Shown here: positions 1 through 10,500 of the stretch, one piece after another
Position numbering within the stretch: position 1 is the stretch's first letter
How the letters are laid out: each line of letters begins with the position of its first letter
Assembly (NCBI RefSeq): GCF_028583425.1
Contig: NC_072798.1
Coordinates: 16,432,501-16,496,500 of the forward strand
DNA from: Eublepharis macularius
Taxonomy: Eukaryota; Chordata; Lepidosauria; Squamata; Eublepharidae
Length of the DNA: 64,000 nt
Direction: 5' to 3'
Made by a program: the position numbers and the translations under genes
Notes under the pieces: model-generated
The model's input: only the letters and a program-made list of their open reading frames with translations
What the model was told of the DNA's origin: nothing
Database searches by the model: none

Positions 1-635
1 CGAGGGAGACGCTCTAGACGTTATTTCTTTTACAAATGTGCCATGGAACCAAGCTATGATCCATGTAGTCACACAGCAGCTCCAAGGAATGGCTTCTATT
101 AAAAAAAGGAGAGTACAAATAGGCTCGGAAATCTTCCATCAAGGGATGGAGGGTTCCTGCCTTTCCCCCAAGCTTTTTTCCCTGTGCAAAAGCCGTGGCC
201 CGGGGGATAGTTTTCCTATTTCCACTGCTGCACGTGCACACAATGGCCGTTTCCCCACACGTTGAATAATGCACTTTCAATGCACTTTAGTTATCCTTTA
301 GAAGTGGATTTTTTGTTCCACACATGGAAAATCAGTTACAAATGTGCACTAAAGCGTATCGAAAGTGGATTATTCAACGTGTGTGGAAACGGCCACTATC
401 TCTGTGTGGAGCAGCAGAAACGGGAAAGCTCTCTCCCCATGCACATTACTTTTGCGTGGGGAAAAAAGTTTGGGAGAAAGGCAGGACCTCTCCTTGTCCC
501 GGCGGCAGCTTTCTGAGCCCATTCCTGCTCTCCTTTTTTAAAAATAGAAGCCATTCCTCAGAGCTGCTGTGTGACTGCACAGGTTGGCTCCGTGGCAAAC
601 TCGTTAAAGAAGTAATGTCTAGAATGACTCCGTAG
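1..635. mobile_element. Long palindromic (foldback) DNA element, left end cut by window start
   Basis: The two halves are diverged inverted copies. The arm with the CACACAGCAGCTC stretch (about 70-85) and the arm with GAGCTGCTGTGTG (about 560-575) face each other, as do the GAATAATGCAC (262-275) and GGATTATTCAACG (367-380) stretches near the centre. A related, shorter palindrome lies at 61091-61435. I infer a non-autonomous DNA transposon or foldback element; superfamily not assigned. Apparent reading frames here run through the arms and are not genes. Confidence 0.6.
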
Positions 636-1776
636 TCAGCAATTTTTTAAAGGATTTGGTTGGCAAAGATGTCTTGGTCCCATGTCATTCCCATGGAGGT
701 AGAAGGTCTGCCTGCATCCATGCCCTTTTGCATGCAAACTGTCCCTTTCATTGGAACGTTCTGTGTATATTGCTGGCGGGGGGGGGGAATGGGTGCCTAG
801 CGCATCAGAAGGGGCACAAGAGAGGATGTACAGCCATGTGCAAAGGTGAACACTTCAGCCCAGAACAGAAGCAAAAGCAAAGCTGGACCCATTAAAGGTC
901 TTCCGAAGGTTCTTCTCTTCAGGCTCAGTTGCCCATTCACAGTAGATCTCTATTTCCTATCTACTTTCCCATTTCTACTTTCAGGGGCTCACCAGAGTTT
1001 CTATTTAATTCCATAGAATGGCTACTGAACTTATTTGAGAAAATACAGTTCCAACCGTTCAGTTTTATTTATGTTTTTAAATTATTTGGTCTATCCAAAA
1101 CTGGGATTATTAAACCCAGGGTTGTTGTTTTTAAAAAGAAAGAAATAGAAGGCTTAAATAAACCTAGTAGTAGAATGAGCAAAATGGTCATCCAATCATA
1201 AAAAGAGATTTTACTTCTTGCTGATATGTGGACAAGGAGGAAATGGTTAACCTGGTTACAGGTGTTCACAAGTGGTGATCATCTAGGCCTTTGCAGTATA
1301 AAAATAAACCAGTGCTGAAAATTTTAAAATGTACTGTTATAGTTAGTCAAATGTGTATTTAAGCATTCCCTGTTGTGATATATACAGGGTGTGCCCCTTT
1401 TCACAGAAGAAGTAATAATTTATAGGAGCACATATTATTGCATAATGAAGGGAGTGTCTCTGCAATTGAAGCTGACCTTCTCGACACTGGTGAAGTATTT
1501 TTGAGCTCTCGAACATTTCTGACTTCAGCCTGGCTTCCTATTCCATCTGGAGGCTGCCCAGAAAAGAAGTGAAACAAATTATGGAACAGGCAAAGCATCC
1601 ACACAGTGGGATTCATGTTTCTGCATGGGAAGAAGGAAAGAGTACTATGGACACTTTCATATGGCTAAGAGCTTGGGATGACCAGAGCAAGAGCCAGGAA
1701 TTCATACCATGGCAAGAAAACCCAGCCAGGGCTCAAAGATGGAGGTGAAGATGGCTGCATTTTACCAGGGCTTGGT
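636..1776. other. Unassigned non-coding stretch
   Basis: AT-rich sequence with a G-run at 777-787 and no convincing gene. I recognise no repeat family in it, and no frame has a known domain. Confidence 0.5.
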
Positions 1777-1784
1777 GGTAAAGC

Positions 1785-2339
1785 CAGGGCTGGCGCCAGC
1801 ATCGCTGGCACCTGAGGCAGTTTAAGGTTGCCGCTGTGCACGCATGTGCCAGATTGCGTGATGACATCACTGTGTGATGTCATCACGCAGGGCTGCGCAC
1901 GGGGGCAGGGGGGGAAGCCTTCCAGCCCTCCCGTTCAGTTGCTCTGCAGGCCAGGCGCAGCCAGCCACCCTGGCCACCGGCTGCGCCTGGCCCTCAGAGC
2001 AACTGAACGGGAGGCTGCCCACTCATCTCCCCCACGCTGCTGCCACCAGCACGCGCTCCTGGCCGGGCGCAGCAGTTGCGGGCCAGGCACGGCAGGCGGC
2101 TGGGGCGGTGCACAGCGGCGTGCATCCTCCCAGCCCTCCAGCTTAGATGCTCTGCGTGCCGCCCTGACCGCCTACCGTGGCTGGCCCGCGGCTGTGTGCT
2201 GGCGGCGGCGGCGGCGGCAGCAGCACAGAGCAACTGAGCTCTGTGGTGCACGCCCCCAGGCCAGCACTTCCCCCCCCCCCCCGGCGCCTTAGCGCCCAAG
2301 GTGGCTGCTGGGCTGGCCTCAATGGGCAGGCCAGCCCTG
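1785..2339. mobile_element. hAT-type non-autonomous element, 555 bp
   Basis: Termini are CAGGGCTGGC and GCCAGCCCTG, flanked by a perfect 8-bp duplication GGTAAAGC at 1777-1784 and 2340-2347. An 8-bp duplication and CAG-type ends are hallmarks of hAT. The interior is CpG-rich, with a GCGGCGGCGG run near 2200-2215 and an imperfect palindrome TGATGACATCAC/TGTGATGTCATCA near 1858-1885. No transposase is visible, so it is non-autonomous. A second terminus of this type, GGGCCAGCCCTG, occurs near 13377-13388. Confidence 0.85.
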
Positions 2340-2345
2340 GGTAAA

Positions 2346-2555
2346 GCTACCAACTCTGGGTGGAAGTGCCTGGTGACTTGGGAGTGGAGCTTGGGCAAGG
2401 CAGAGGTTAGAAAGGAGAGTGACCTCAGTGCAGTATAATGCCAATATCTATTCTCCAAAGCAGCCACTTACTCCAGGGGAACTGACCTCTGTCATCTGGA
2501 GAGCAATTGTTCTTCCTGGAGTTCTTCAGGCCCCGTCTGGAGGTTTGCAACCCTA
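2346..2555 (-). mobile_element. TAGGGTTGCC-family hAT MITE (degraded copy)
   Basis: Matches the dispersed MITE in reverse orientation: TACCAACTCTGGG at the left, a GGGGAACTGACCTC segment inside and TTTGCAACCCTA at the right end. It abuts the hAT element at 1785-2339. Confidence 0.6.
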
Positions 2556-2715
2556 CTTGGGTCCTTGCCCCAACCATTCCCATGTAGAGAAGCCACCTGT
2601 GTTTAAAGTCCTCCTGAAACCCCTTACATACAGGTGTAGCATTATTAATCCTAGATGACAACTAAGCTGTATTAGTTTCAGAAGTTAGCTCAATTATAAA
2701 GTAGTATAAGAAGTT

Positions 2716-2912
2716 TGCCCTGACCTAGATAGCCTAGGAAAGCCTGATCTCATCAGATCTCAGAAGCTAAGCAGGGTCGGCCTTGGTTAGTGATTGGATG
2801 GGAGACATCCAACAAAGACCTGGGTTGCAGAGACAGGCAATGGCAAACCAACTCTGCTAGCCATGAAAAGCCCACCAGCAGTCACCAAAAGTCAACTATG
2901 ATTTGAGGACAG
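2716..2912 (+). repeat. 5S rRNA-derived SINE
   Basis: The head copies the internal promoter region of 5S rRNA: CTGATCTCATCAGATCTC, then AGAAGCTAAGCAGGGTCGG, then TTGGATGGGAGAC. The body (GGCAATGGCAAACCAACTCTG and following) is shared with minus-strand copies at 13466, 29425 and 59226. It is a SINE and not a functional 5S gene, because the body is unrelated to 5S rRNA. Confidence 0.85.
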
Positions 2913-3409
2913 GATTTCATTCATTCATAAAAAGTATAAAAATGTAGTATAAAAAGTTAGAGGATCATTGGCAAACTGGGCACTCCCCCTCCTCCACCCC
3001 CAAAAGTGTCAACTGTCTCCTTGCACTTGAGCAGATAAAGTGGCCAGTCGGGAACAGCGGTCAAAACTATTCCAGAATTTAGGTAATTCTACACGTTCCA
3101 ACTTGGAATACTTGGCTTGCTGTTACAACAATAAGAGCGTTGATAAATCCACTGAGGTTCTAAGTTCAATGGATTAATATACTTTGGGTTCTAGGTTAGA
3201 ATGATTGATATAGTTTGTTTCTGTTTCTTTGTATTAGGGAGTTAATCCCCTTCTGTCAGGCTTCGGCTGTCCTTGGATTGGCATGTTATAACTCAGCAAG
3301 TCAGTTGTGTAGTGAAATATCGGTTAAGGGATTGGACATCTGCTCCTTTGTTCAGCGACAGATTTTCCCTTCATGTGCACACACACAAATTTACTATTAC
3401 GGCCGTCTA
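2913..3409. other. Unassigned non-coding stretch
   Basis: No gene or named repeat recognised. AT-rich unique-looking DNA. Confidence 0.45.
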
Positions 3410-3612
3410 TCTTTAGCCCATCTTTCCTCAAGGAGCTTAAGGAAGTGTATACCATTATTGACTCCCTCCTTTTATCTTTACAACATCAGCTTTTGATGAA
3501 GGTTGAGCTTACAGATGGCAACCCATGCAAGGCCAGCCACTTAGCATCGTGGCTGAATCAGGATTTGAACTGGGTCATAATCATCTTTGGTAACCACTAC
3601 ACCTCACTGGTT
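3410..3612 (-). repeat. CORE-SINE-like tRNA-derived SINE, old copy
   Basis: Contains the antisense order seen in better copies: lower-shelf segment, GGATTTGAACTGGG (antisense B box) and GTAACCACTACACC (antisense A-box region). Strongly diverged. Confidence 0.55.
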
Positions 3613-4225
3613 CTTTTGTACTATTTCTGTTCTATCCTAGCTACTCTCTTGCTTTTTCAGCCTCCCTGTTTCTTTTGATGTCTGTCTCAACTTTCCTCAT
3701 ATCTGTAGCAAGCAGCAACCCTTCTGCCCTTCCACTTCTGCCCTTCGCCATATACCCAAACGACCTCCCATCATTATGTCTCCCCTAACTTCACATCCGT
3801 TTCTTCCTGCTATGTTGGAAAATGACATGTAGGGGAAGACCACAGACACCTGCCTTCCTTGTCTTTCTCAGCTACTCTTCCTCCCACCTCTCAAACCTGG
3901 CATGGCATCGGCGACAATCCTGGCTCAGTCACTTCCTGCATTACCTCAGAATCTACCGTGTGGCAGCAACTCGCTCACCACATACGCTGAGTTTTGTACA
4001 CTTGGAATGCTGTGATCTCAAACCCATCACATCCTGAAATATCTTCAAGAACCTGGTGGAACCCTGGGAAGGACTAGAGTGGTTAAGAACATGTGCATCT
4101 GAGTTGCCAAGAAGAGGGCATTCTAAAGATACAAAATTCTAAGGGCCCTCAGGCCTCATGGAGCCAGGGACGTCAAGTGGTTGGCTTTTATATGATGTTT
4201 GGGCTCGCTGTGGGTGGTTTGAGGC
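3613..4225. other. Unassigned non-coding stretch
   Basis: Pyrimidine-rich unique-looking DNA; no gene or recognised repeat. Confidence 0.45.
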
Positions 4226-4231
4226 ATAGGT

Positions 4232-4450
4232 GTAAACTACAGGGGGCTAAGGTGCTCAAGCCCCCCTGAATTCGGCTGAGGGGTCTGAGCCCCCCTGGGC
4301 AACCAGTGAATTATGGGGGGAAGGCTGAGGGGCTCAAGCCTCCCTGAATTTGGCTGGGGGGGCTGAGCCCCCCCAGGCAACCAGTGAACTACAGGGGGGC
4401 TGAGGAGGTCAACCCCCCCCCCCAATTTAGCTGGGGGGGCAAGCAGTGAC
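4232..4450. repeat. Minisatellite, about 2.5 units of about 80 bp
   Basis: The motif GGGCAACCAGTGAA recurs about 80 bp apart (about 4298 and 4374), and each unit contains a GAGCCCCCC and GAATTTGGCTG-like segment. C and G homopolymer runs suggest slippage-prone DNA. A reverse-strand open frame with a repeated HWLPxGAQ motif is a by-product of the repeat. Confidence 0.7.
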
Positions 4451-4639
4451 AAACTCACGTGAGGGACAGTTACAATGGCAAATGAGGCACAGGACTGTCC
4501 GTGCTTCCTGTTGTATCATATTACAATTTCCATGATTCTTTGGGGCTTTGTCACTGTTTTTTGCTCATATGTATTTGTATGTTTATTAAGAGTTTATAAT
4601 TTAAAAAAGGAATTATAGTTTATATATACAATTTACAAA

Positions 4640-5150
4640 TAAATGTTACAGGAGAATTAAGAGACTCTGATGGAGGATATATGATTCTGAAAATCAAGCT
4701 CCTGGAAGGCAAGATTTACACACTAGCAACGATATATGCAAAAGAAATTTTTTATGAAAATGTTCTTCAATCGATTTTTGATTTTCAAGAAGATAATGAT
4801 CTTCGGAGATGTAAATGGGGTAATGGATCTTTAAAAAGATACGTGAAAAAAACCAAAGAAGGCAAACTTCCTCAAAATGTGTTTAATTATATGGAAATGT
4901 TACAATTGGAAGATGCTTGGAGGATCAAAAATCTGAATAGTGGAGACTATTCTTTCTTTTCTGACAGATACGAACACATTCAAGGATTGATACGTGCTGG
5001 ATATAAAAAACCTGAGTTTATATATAGTTTTTATTATATGTTTACTCTTTCTTTTTGTTTTCTTTTGATGTAATTATAATTGTGCTATTGTTTTTATTTT
5101 CTTTTTTCTGTTCTTATATTTATAAAAATAAATTTTATATAAAAAAGAAT
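4640..5150 (+). pseudogene. L1-type LINE fragment: endonuclease domain piece joined to a 3' tail
   Basis: An open frame from about 4680 (in-frame similarity begins near 4650) resembles part of the apurinic-type endonuclease of L1 ORF2: LKIKLLEGKIYTLATIYA, then a spacer, then LQLEDAWRIKN and DYSFFSDRYEHI. In intact L1s the last part is followed by the SRIDMIL-type motif and the reverse transcriptase. Here, after about residue 105, it runs into low-complexity T-rich DNA and an AATAAA-containing AT tail at about 5125. The copy is therefore internally deleted and dead. L1 ORF2 normally exceeds 1,200 residues; about 110 are kept. Confidence 0.75.
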
Positions 5151-5315
5151 GTATACACTGTCTTAAAATACCTATGACTATGGCCCACACTAAGTAGCTT
5201 AGTCCTTAACCCTGGCTGGCTCCACCCACTTTCAATGTAGCAACAGTCAGATTGCAAGGCCTCTGTTGGACATAATGGCAATACAATTGCTTGGCTATGA
5301 TTTACATTTGGGGAA

Positions 5316-5691
5316 TGTTAGAAGACTCCACTTCTAACACTGTCCCTTTCCTCAGGTTTCAGAGGGGGAGAAACCAGATAATTAGAAAGATAGAGAGGTC
5401 AGGGCATCTGCTTACTGTTTACTTCTTTACTGCCCCCTGAACTATCCTTTGAGGTATAGATTGCTAATCTCTGGAATAAATCAGTAGATAGGAATCTATC
5501 TCTCCACTTTCCTATCAAAGTAAGGAGTTCCTATAATAAAGAACTCTTACTTTTCTAAAATTAAGGCAAGTGTATGTTTGTTATTTTCTCTTTCACACTC
5601 ACACCAGCCAGCACGCTCCAACCACCCATCATCACATTTTCTCTGCAATGAATGCTACTCTGTTAAGGACCAGTTTCTGTTCCTTTTAATA
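5316..5691 (+). mobile_element. Solo LTR (TGTTAGAAG family)
   Basis: Starts with TGTTAGAAG and has a candidate 5-bp duplication GGGAA at 5311-5315 and 5692-5696. It shares the order AGATAGAGAGGTCAGGGCA, GTAGATTGCTAA, TAATAAAGAACTCTTA and CACACCAGCCAGCA with the copies at 30037-30554 and 59819-60478. AATAAAG near 5537 is the likely polyadenylation signal of the LTR. The right boundary ends in TA and is less certain than the left. No internal retroviral or gypsy genes are adjacent. Confidence 0.7.
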
Positions 5692-5696
5692 GGGAA

Positions 5697-6255
5697 AAAG
5701 TGACTCTCTATTTTATTTTACTTTTTTCAGTTATGTTATCATTACATTGTATTTTGGAAATGGAACAGTGGAAAAAGGTAGGCCCTATGTTTCCTTGTTG
5801 AAATAGCTTTGTTTGTTTGCTGCTTTTTTTTTTTGCTGGGTGTGGGAGAACAGTTAGTTTTTTCATGGTAGTGTGTTTGGGGGGACTACATCAGCCACTC
5901 CTAAGCTCCTCTTTCAATTTCCATTCCATTTTTAAATGGAGAGGTGGTATCTATTGTAGAAAAGGACCATTCCTAAAATTGAGTGCTGTATCTCTGAAGC
6001 AATGAGAAAGCCCATCTGCATAAACAAGATTGGGGGGGGATACAGAACAGAGGCTTTTTAAAAATTTCCTTTTGCTGTGTATGCAGAGCGGCGAGAACAT
6101 TGGCAAAGAACGTGAGCTCTGTATATGTTCATGCTCTGTATTTTTCTGGTACCTAAAATGGTATGGTACAGTTTCAAAGGGGTGACCAACTAGCTAATGC
6201 TTAGAGAAGAAATTGAAAAAAGCAGTTGAGTAGCACTTTCAAAACTACAGCAAAT
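5697..6255. other. Unassigned non-coding stretch
   Basis: Poly-T runs (5824-5834) and unique-looking DNA; no gene recognised. Confidence 0.4.
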
Positions 6256-6364
6256 GCAGGGCTTTTTTTGAAGGGGAACATCCCGGAACAGCATTCCAGC
6301 AGCTCTGGAATCTGCCCATGTGATTACTTCCTCCTTGGGCCCACGGGCTCTGCAGAGGAGTCTA
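6256..6364 (+). mobile_element. Left end of a CAGGGCTTTTTTT-family hAT element
   Basis: Starts CAGGGCTTTTTTTGAAGG and continues with GGAACAGCATTCCAGCAG, a diverged form of the left arm of the MITE found intact at 25024 and 57280. No matching right terminus was found; the sequence runs into the VNTR that follows. Confidence 0.5.
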
Positions 6365-6417
6365 AACTGCTTTGAGTTCATTCTGCTTTCTTTTCATTCC
6401 TTTGTGAGTGAGTGAGT

Positions 6418-6457
<40 letters not shown>

Positions 6458-6908
6458 AGACACTGTTCGGGCCCAGTGCGGGCTCTGCAGAGGAGGTTAA
6501 GCTGCTTTGAGTTCATTTTGCTTTTTTTTCATTCCTCCATGAGTGAGTGACGGAGTGAGTGAGTGAGAGAGAGTTAGAGAGAACACGCAAGTAGAGCTGC
6601 TGGGGCCGGCTCTCCAGAGGGGGCTAAGCTGCTTTGAGTTCATTCTGTTTTCATTTCATTCCTATGTGAGTGAGTGAGAGCGAGAGAGAGAGTGCAAGTA
6701 GAGCTGCTGGGGCCGGCTCTCCAGAGGGGGTTAAGCTGCTTTGAGTTCATTCTGCTTTCATTTCATTCAGGGGTTTCTGTGTATGTGTGTGCTGCTTTGA
6801 GTTCATTCTGTTTTATTTTCATTGGGGGAGTAGGTGGTTGGGGCTGTGTCTGTGTGTGTGCTGCTTTGAGTTCATTCTGCTTTCTTTTCATTCCTCTGTG
6901 AGTGAGCG

Positions 6909-6955
<47 letters not shown>

Positions 6956-7285
6956 AGAGCTGCTGGGGCCAACTCTCAAGAGGAGGCTAAGATGCTTTGA
7001 GTTCATTCTGTTTTCATTTCATTCCTCTGTGAGTGAGTGAGAGCGAGAGAGCGCAAGCAGAGCTGCTGGGGCTGGCTCTCCAGAGGAGGCTAAGCTGCTT
7101 TAAGTTCATTCTGTTTTCATTTCATTCAGGGGTTTCTGTGTCTGTGTGTGCTGCTTTGAATTAATTCTGTCTTATTTTCATTCGTGGTGCGTTGATGGGT
7201 GGGTGGGGCTGTGTGTCTGTGTGTGCTGCTTTGAATTCATTCTGCTTTCTTTTCAGGGGGGTGGAGCTGTGTGTATGTGTTTGCT
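6360..7285 (+). repeat. VNTR with core TGCTTTGAGTTCATTCTG, about ten copies
   Basis: The core recurs near 6367, 6500, 6629, 6733, 6790, 6860, 6990, 7098, 7150 and 7226. Two spacer types alternate. Long ones (about 100-135 bp) carry GTGAGTGAGTGAG, (GA)n and CAGAGCTGCTGGGG. Short ones (about 55-75 bp) are GT-rich with GTGTCTGTGTGTGC. Pure (GA)n tracts lie at 6423-6456 and 6912-6954. Short open frames here are repeat translations. Confidence 0.9.
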
Positions 7286-8414
7286 GAAGTAGATGCAGAA
7301 CCAAACCCTTTTAAAAGTTAACTAATGGCTCCAGCTAACCTGTTAAGCATTCTTTTTAAAATGTCTACACTCAACTAGATGTGTATTGACAGTTGTTCAC
7401 CATCTAGGCTGCTACAACTAACATGAACTGATTTCAGGTATATAACAGTATTATTGTACTGTGGCTTACTTTGCATGGTGGTTGTTTGGATAAAAAGCTA
7501 TAAAACACTCTGGTAAATTTGAAATGCGATTACAAAAAGTTAGAAGCTTCAGGGATTACACCCTGCCTGCACAACCCAGACAAACCTGTCCCACCAGACA
7601 TTTGTATATGTTTTCCAAGGACTAAACTATAACATCTAATGTGTACAAGGCATAATATTCAGACTGTGTCCAAGATTCTTTTTTATTTTACTTTTAGGTA
7701 GGTTTGTTTTTGTATTATTTCAAACCCTGGCCCCATTCAGGATCAGGATCAGGTTATAAATCTCTGTTTTCTGAACATGGCTACCCCTCTCCTGTTTTTA
7801 ATATGTAATTTCTCCTCCTTCAGAATCCTTATATTTTCCTTTGAATTGTTTTCAATCCACCATTCCATTCAATTTGCCATGGATAGATTTCTAATTAGAA
7901 AGAGAAAGTTTTTTTCTGAAGCTGAAGGTATGTTTCTGGATATTGCTATGGAGCAGAAAGTTAAACTTTTAGTTCTTAGAGCCAAGCTACAAGTGACGCC
8001 TAACACGAGGAGTACACTTGTCAGTTTCTTGAAAGTTTTGATGGGAAGTGTAGGCAAACAAATTGACTGCTGCTGCCAGCTCTTTCCTAGCCACATCAGT
8101 GACAGAAAGGACATCTCTATTGACGTTTCTTTGAACTGAAATTGAACTGAAGAATTAATAATTTCAAAGGCAGATGTTTAATCAAAGGAAATGATACAAG
8201 AGATTGGCAGCTATCTGAGGAGAATGCCTGACCAATGAATGGATTTTACAGGCTCCTGCCAATGAAAATATTTGTTATTTCTCTCTGATGCCAAAGATGC
8301 CTGTTTTAAGACAGCGATATAACTGAGTTGCTTCAAAGGTGGGAAGAACGTTTGTTAAGGAAAGAAAGAGGGTAGGGATGCGGAAGTCAGAGTAGCAGCC
8401 ACAGAGCAGACTGG
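7286..8414. other. Unassigned non-coding stretch with a MITE-like arm
   Basis: Mostly unrecognised. At 7978-8090 the sequence GAGCCAAGCTACAAGTGACG and the following segment resemble one arm of the 229-bp MITE at 9004-9232. No gene is supported; the 120-codon open frame at 7777-8139 has no recognisable domain and overlaps this arm. Confidence 0.45.
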
Positions 8415-8635
8415 CTGTGTTTATTTGTTACATTTTTATTCCATCTTTCCTCTAAGGTGCTCAGGGTGACAACCACACTTCTCCACAACAACCCTGTGGG
8501 GTAGTTTAGGCTGCAAGAGAATGACTTGCCAAAAGTCATGAGTTTCATGCCATGGTGGGGATTTGAACCCCAGATATCTAGGTCCTAGCATGCCCACTTC
8601 TCTAACCACTATACCAAGCTGGCTCCAGAATTTAG
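8415..8635 (-). repeat. CORE-SINE-like tRNA-derived SINE
   Basis: Antisense copy. CACAACAACCCTGTGGGGTAG marks the core and GGGGATTTGAACCCC the antisense B box. AACCACTATACCAAGCTGGC is the antisense 5' end. Confidence 0.75.
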
Positions 8636-8949
8636 TGACTTCGTTATCTGTCAGGGTCCTAAGACTGGAAAAGAGCTGATTACCCCTAACAACACCACCA
8701 CTTTTCCTCTAAACACATGAAGCTGCCTCATCCCAAGTCAGATCTTTGGTCCATCTAGCCAGTATGGTTAGGTTCAGAGTGTCTCCACACAAGACTTCTT
8801 ACATAAGAACGCTCAAGTGTAGAAAAACGCAATGTTAGCCGGGAAGGGTAGTTTGAAAATACAGAGTGGAAGGCTCTTTCAATTTCACCTCTCTACAGAG
8901 CAGGCAAAGATAGCTCCTCAGAGGGTTTGTTAATTTCCTCTTTGCCTGA

Positions 8950-9380
8950 CAGAGCCTTTGGTCCATCTAGTATCGGTCCACCTAGTTCAGTGTTGACTGA
9001 GAGCGGAACTAGAAGTGACGAATGACACAGGTTGGACACTTGTCAGCTTCCCTCAAGTTTTGATGGGAAATGTAGGCAGCTTGGCAGAATGTTGGACAAG
9101 TGACAGTTGAAAAGTCCACTGGACAGCCATTGGAGAGCCAAGCTGCAAGACCAGAACGCCTACATTTCCCACCAAAACTTGAGGGAAGCTGACAAGTGTC
9201 CAACCTGTGTCATTCATCACTTGTAGTTCTGCTCTGAGAGCAGCTGTCCAAGGTCTCAAGCAAGGAAAGATCTTTTTTCACACCTCTGTCCCAAGCTCTT
9301 TTAAAATTGATAGGGCAAGAAATGAACCTGGGGTGTTCTTTTTGAAATGCATGTGTTCTACCAATAAACCACAGCCCTTC
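8950..9380 (-). repeat. tRNA-derived squamate SINE, split by a MITE
   Basis: The antisense tail (TTTGGTCCATCTAG) lies before 9003. The antisense body (CAAGGTCTCAAGC, then GAACCTGGGGT, then ACCAATAAACCACAGCCC) resumes after 9240. The 229-bp MITE at 9004-9232 sits between them. Another tail fragment lies at about 8717-8790. Confidence 0.65.
9004..9232. mobile_element. 229-bp palindromic hAT MITE, copy 1
   Basis: Inverted arms contain ACACTTGTCAGCTTCCCTCA and its complement. An 8-bp near-duplication (ACTGAGAG at 8996-9003, TCTGAGAG at 9233-9240) flanks it. The copy at 49248-49476 has exactly the same length. No coding capacity. Confidence 0.85.
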
Positions 9381-9639
9381 CATTAATATCCCAGAAGGTT
9401 AAAGACAACACGAGAGCCTTCTTGATTTGTGTGCTCCCCCTCTTGCAGGTTAAGAGGCCAACTGTATTTGCTGATGGTCCTACAAATCTTGGAATTGGCA
9501 GGCCATCAGTATCTTGAAATTGTCTATGCTGTTTAAGCTAGACAACTCTCTGTTAGAGGAAGCCGTATCTCAAGAGTGTGTGCAATCATATACTAGTAGC
9601 TGGAGCTTTTTTAAAGACATATATCGCTAGTACATGCAA

Positions 9640-10500
9640 ATGTGCATTCTCTATGGTGGCCCCACCTTCTTGAATGGTCTACCTGAAGAGGTCAGGAAAG
9701 CTCCTGCTCTCGTGCCTTTCTGCAAGCTATGCAAAACTGAATTATTCAAGAGGGCTTTAAACTCAGATAGGAGAGCTATACTGTAATGAAGTGGTCTCAA
9801 AGAGATGCATCAGTAAAGAGATAGGGACTGTAGACTTTATTACTGCGTACTGTCTGTTGCTCTATGTATGATACTTCTGGGCCGGGGTAATTTCGTAGAC
9901 AAAGAGCTGAAGGAACTTATTAGCATAACTCATTAGCATATGCCATGCCCCTTGACATCACCGGAAATGTGTAATTAGCGTTACTAATTTGCATATGCCA
10001 CACCCCCAGACATCACCTATCCTGGCTGTTTTGGACCCAATCCTGGCCATTCAGGACTGAAATTTGGCCCAAAATGGCAAAAAGGGGCTGAAAATGGCTG
10101 AAAAGGGGCCCAAAATGGTCAGGATTGGGCTGCTGCTGGAGAGTGATCCGCTACCTGTCAGAGGCCTGATCCGTGCCATTTCGGCCCCAATCCAGGAAGA
10201 AACGTGCCCAAAATGGCCGAGAGTCAGGTGGGCAGGGCCACCTGACATGCGACCTCTTTGGGGAACTGCCGGAACTGCGCGTTCCCCCTCAAAATGAGCT
10301 CTGCTTCTGGGTAGTTTCTAGGTTATTGTTTATGCTCTCTATATGGGATTTCTGCTGGGTTTGAAATCTTTGCAAATTTGCATTATATACCCTATCACAT
10401 CGCTTATTGAAATGTCCCTGGAATTGACTGTACTAATCCGCTTTGAATCTCAGTGAGAAAGATGGACTGCAAAAGATATAAATAAAATAAATAAAGTAGA
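9640..10500 (+). pseudogene. CR1/L2-type LINE 3' end, interrupted by a hAT element
   Basis: From 9668 a frame reads FLNGLPEEVRKAPALVPF and continues to KTELFKRALNSD before a stop near 9785. This is the characteristic C-terminus of CR1/L2-clade ORF2 proteins (LWNxLPxEVR..P.L..FK..LKT.LF). The 3' UTR resumes after 10311 and ends with CCGCTTTGAATCTCAGTGAG and an ATAAATAAAATAAATAAA tail, typical of CR1-like LINEs. Heavily 5'-truncated and non-functional. The exact clade within CR1/L2 is not resolved. Confidence 0.7.
9882..10303. mobile_element. hAT-type non-autonomous element inside the LINE 3' UTR
   Basis: Exact 8-bp duplication CTTCTGGG at 9874-9881 and 10304-10311. Left end CCGGGGTAATTTCG; the right end read inward is CAGAGCTCATTTTG, a recognisable imperfect terminal inverted repeat. 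The interior has paired TTAGCAT...CATATGCCA units and repeated AAAATGGC motifs, with no coding capacity. Confidence 0.8.

Noticed and set aside
1861-1885. CREB-type regulatory palindrome
   Set aside because: It lies within a dispersed hAT element and recurs in loosely related repeats; there is no gene nearby to regulate.
2716-2912. 5S rRNA gene
   Set aside because: Only part of the 5S sequence is present, it joins a SINE body, and the same fusion recurs at 13466 and 29425.
7777-8139. 120-codon frame
   Set aside because: Its second half is a MITE arm and the first half is low-complexity hydrophobic; no coding signal.
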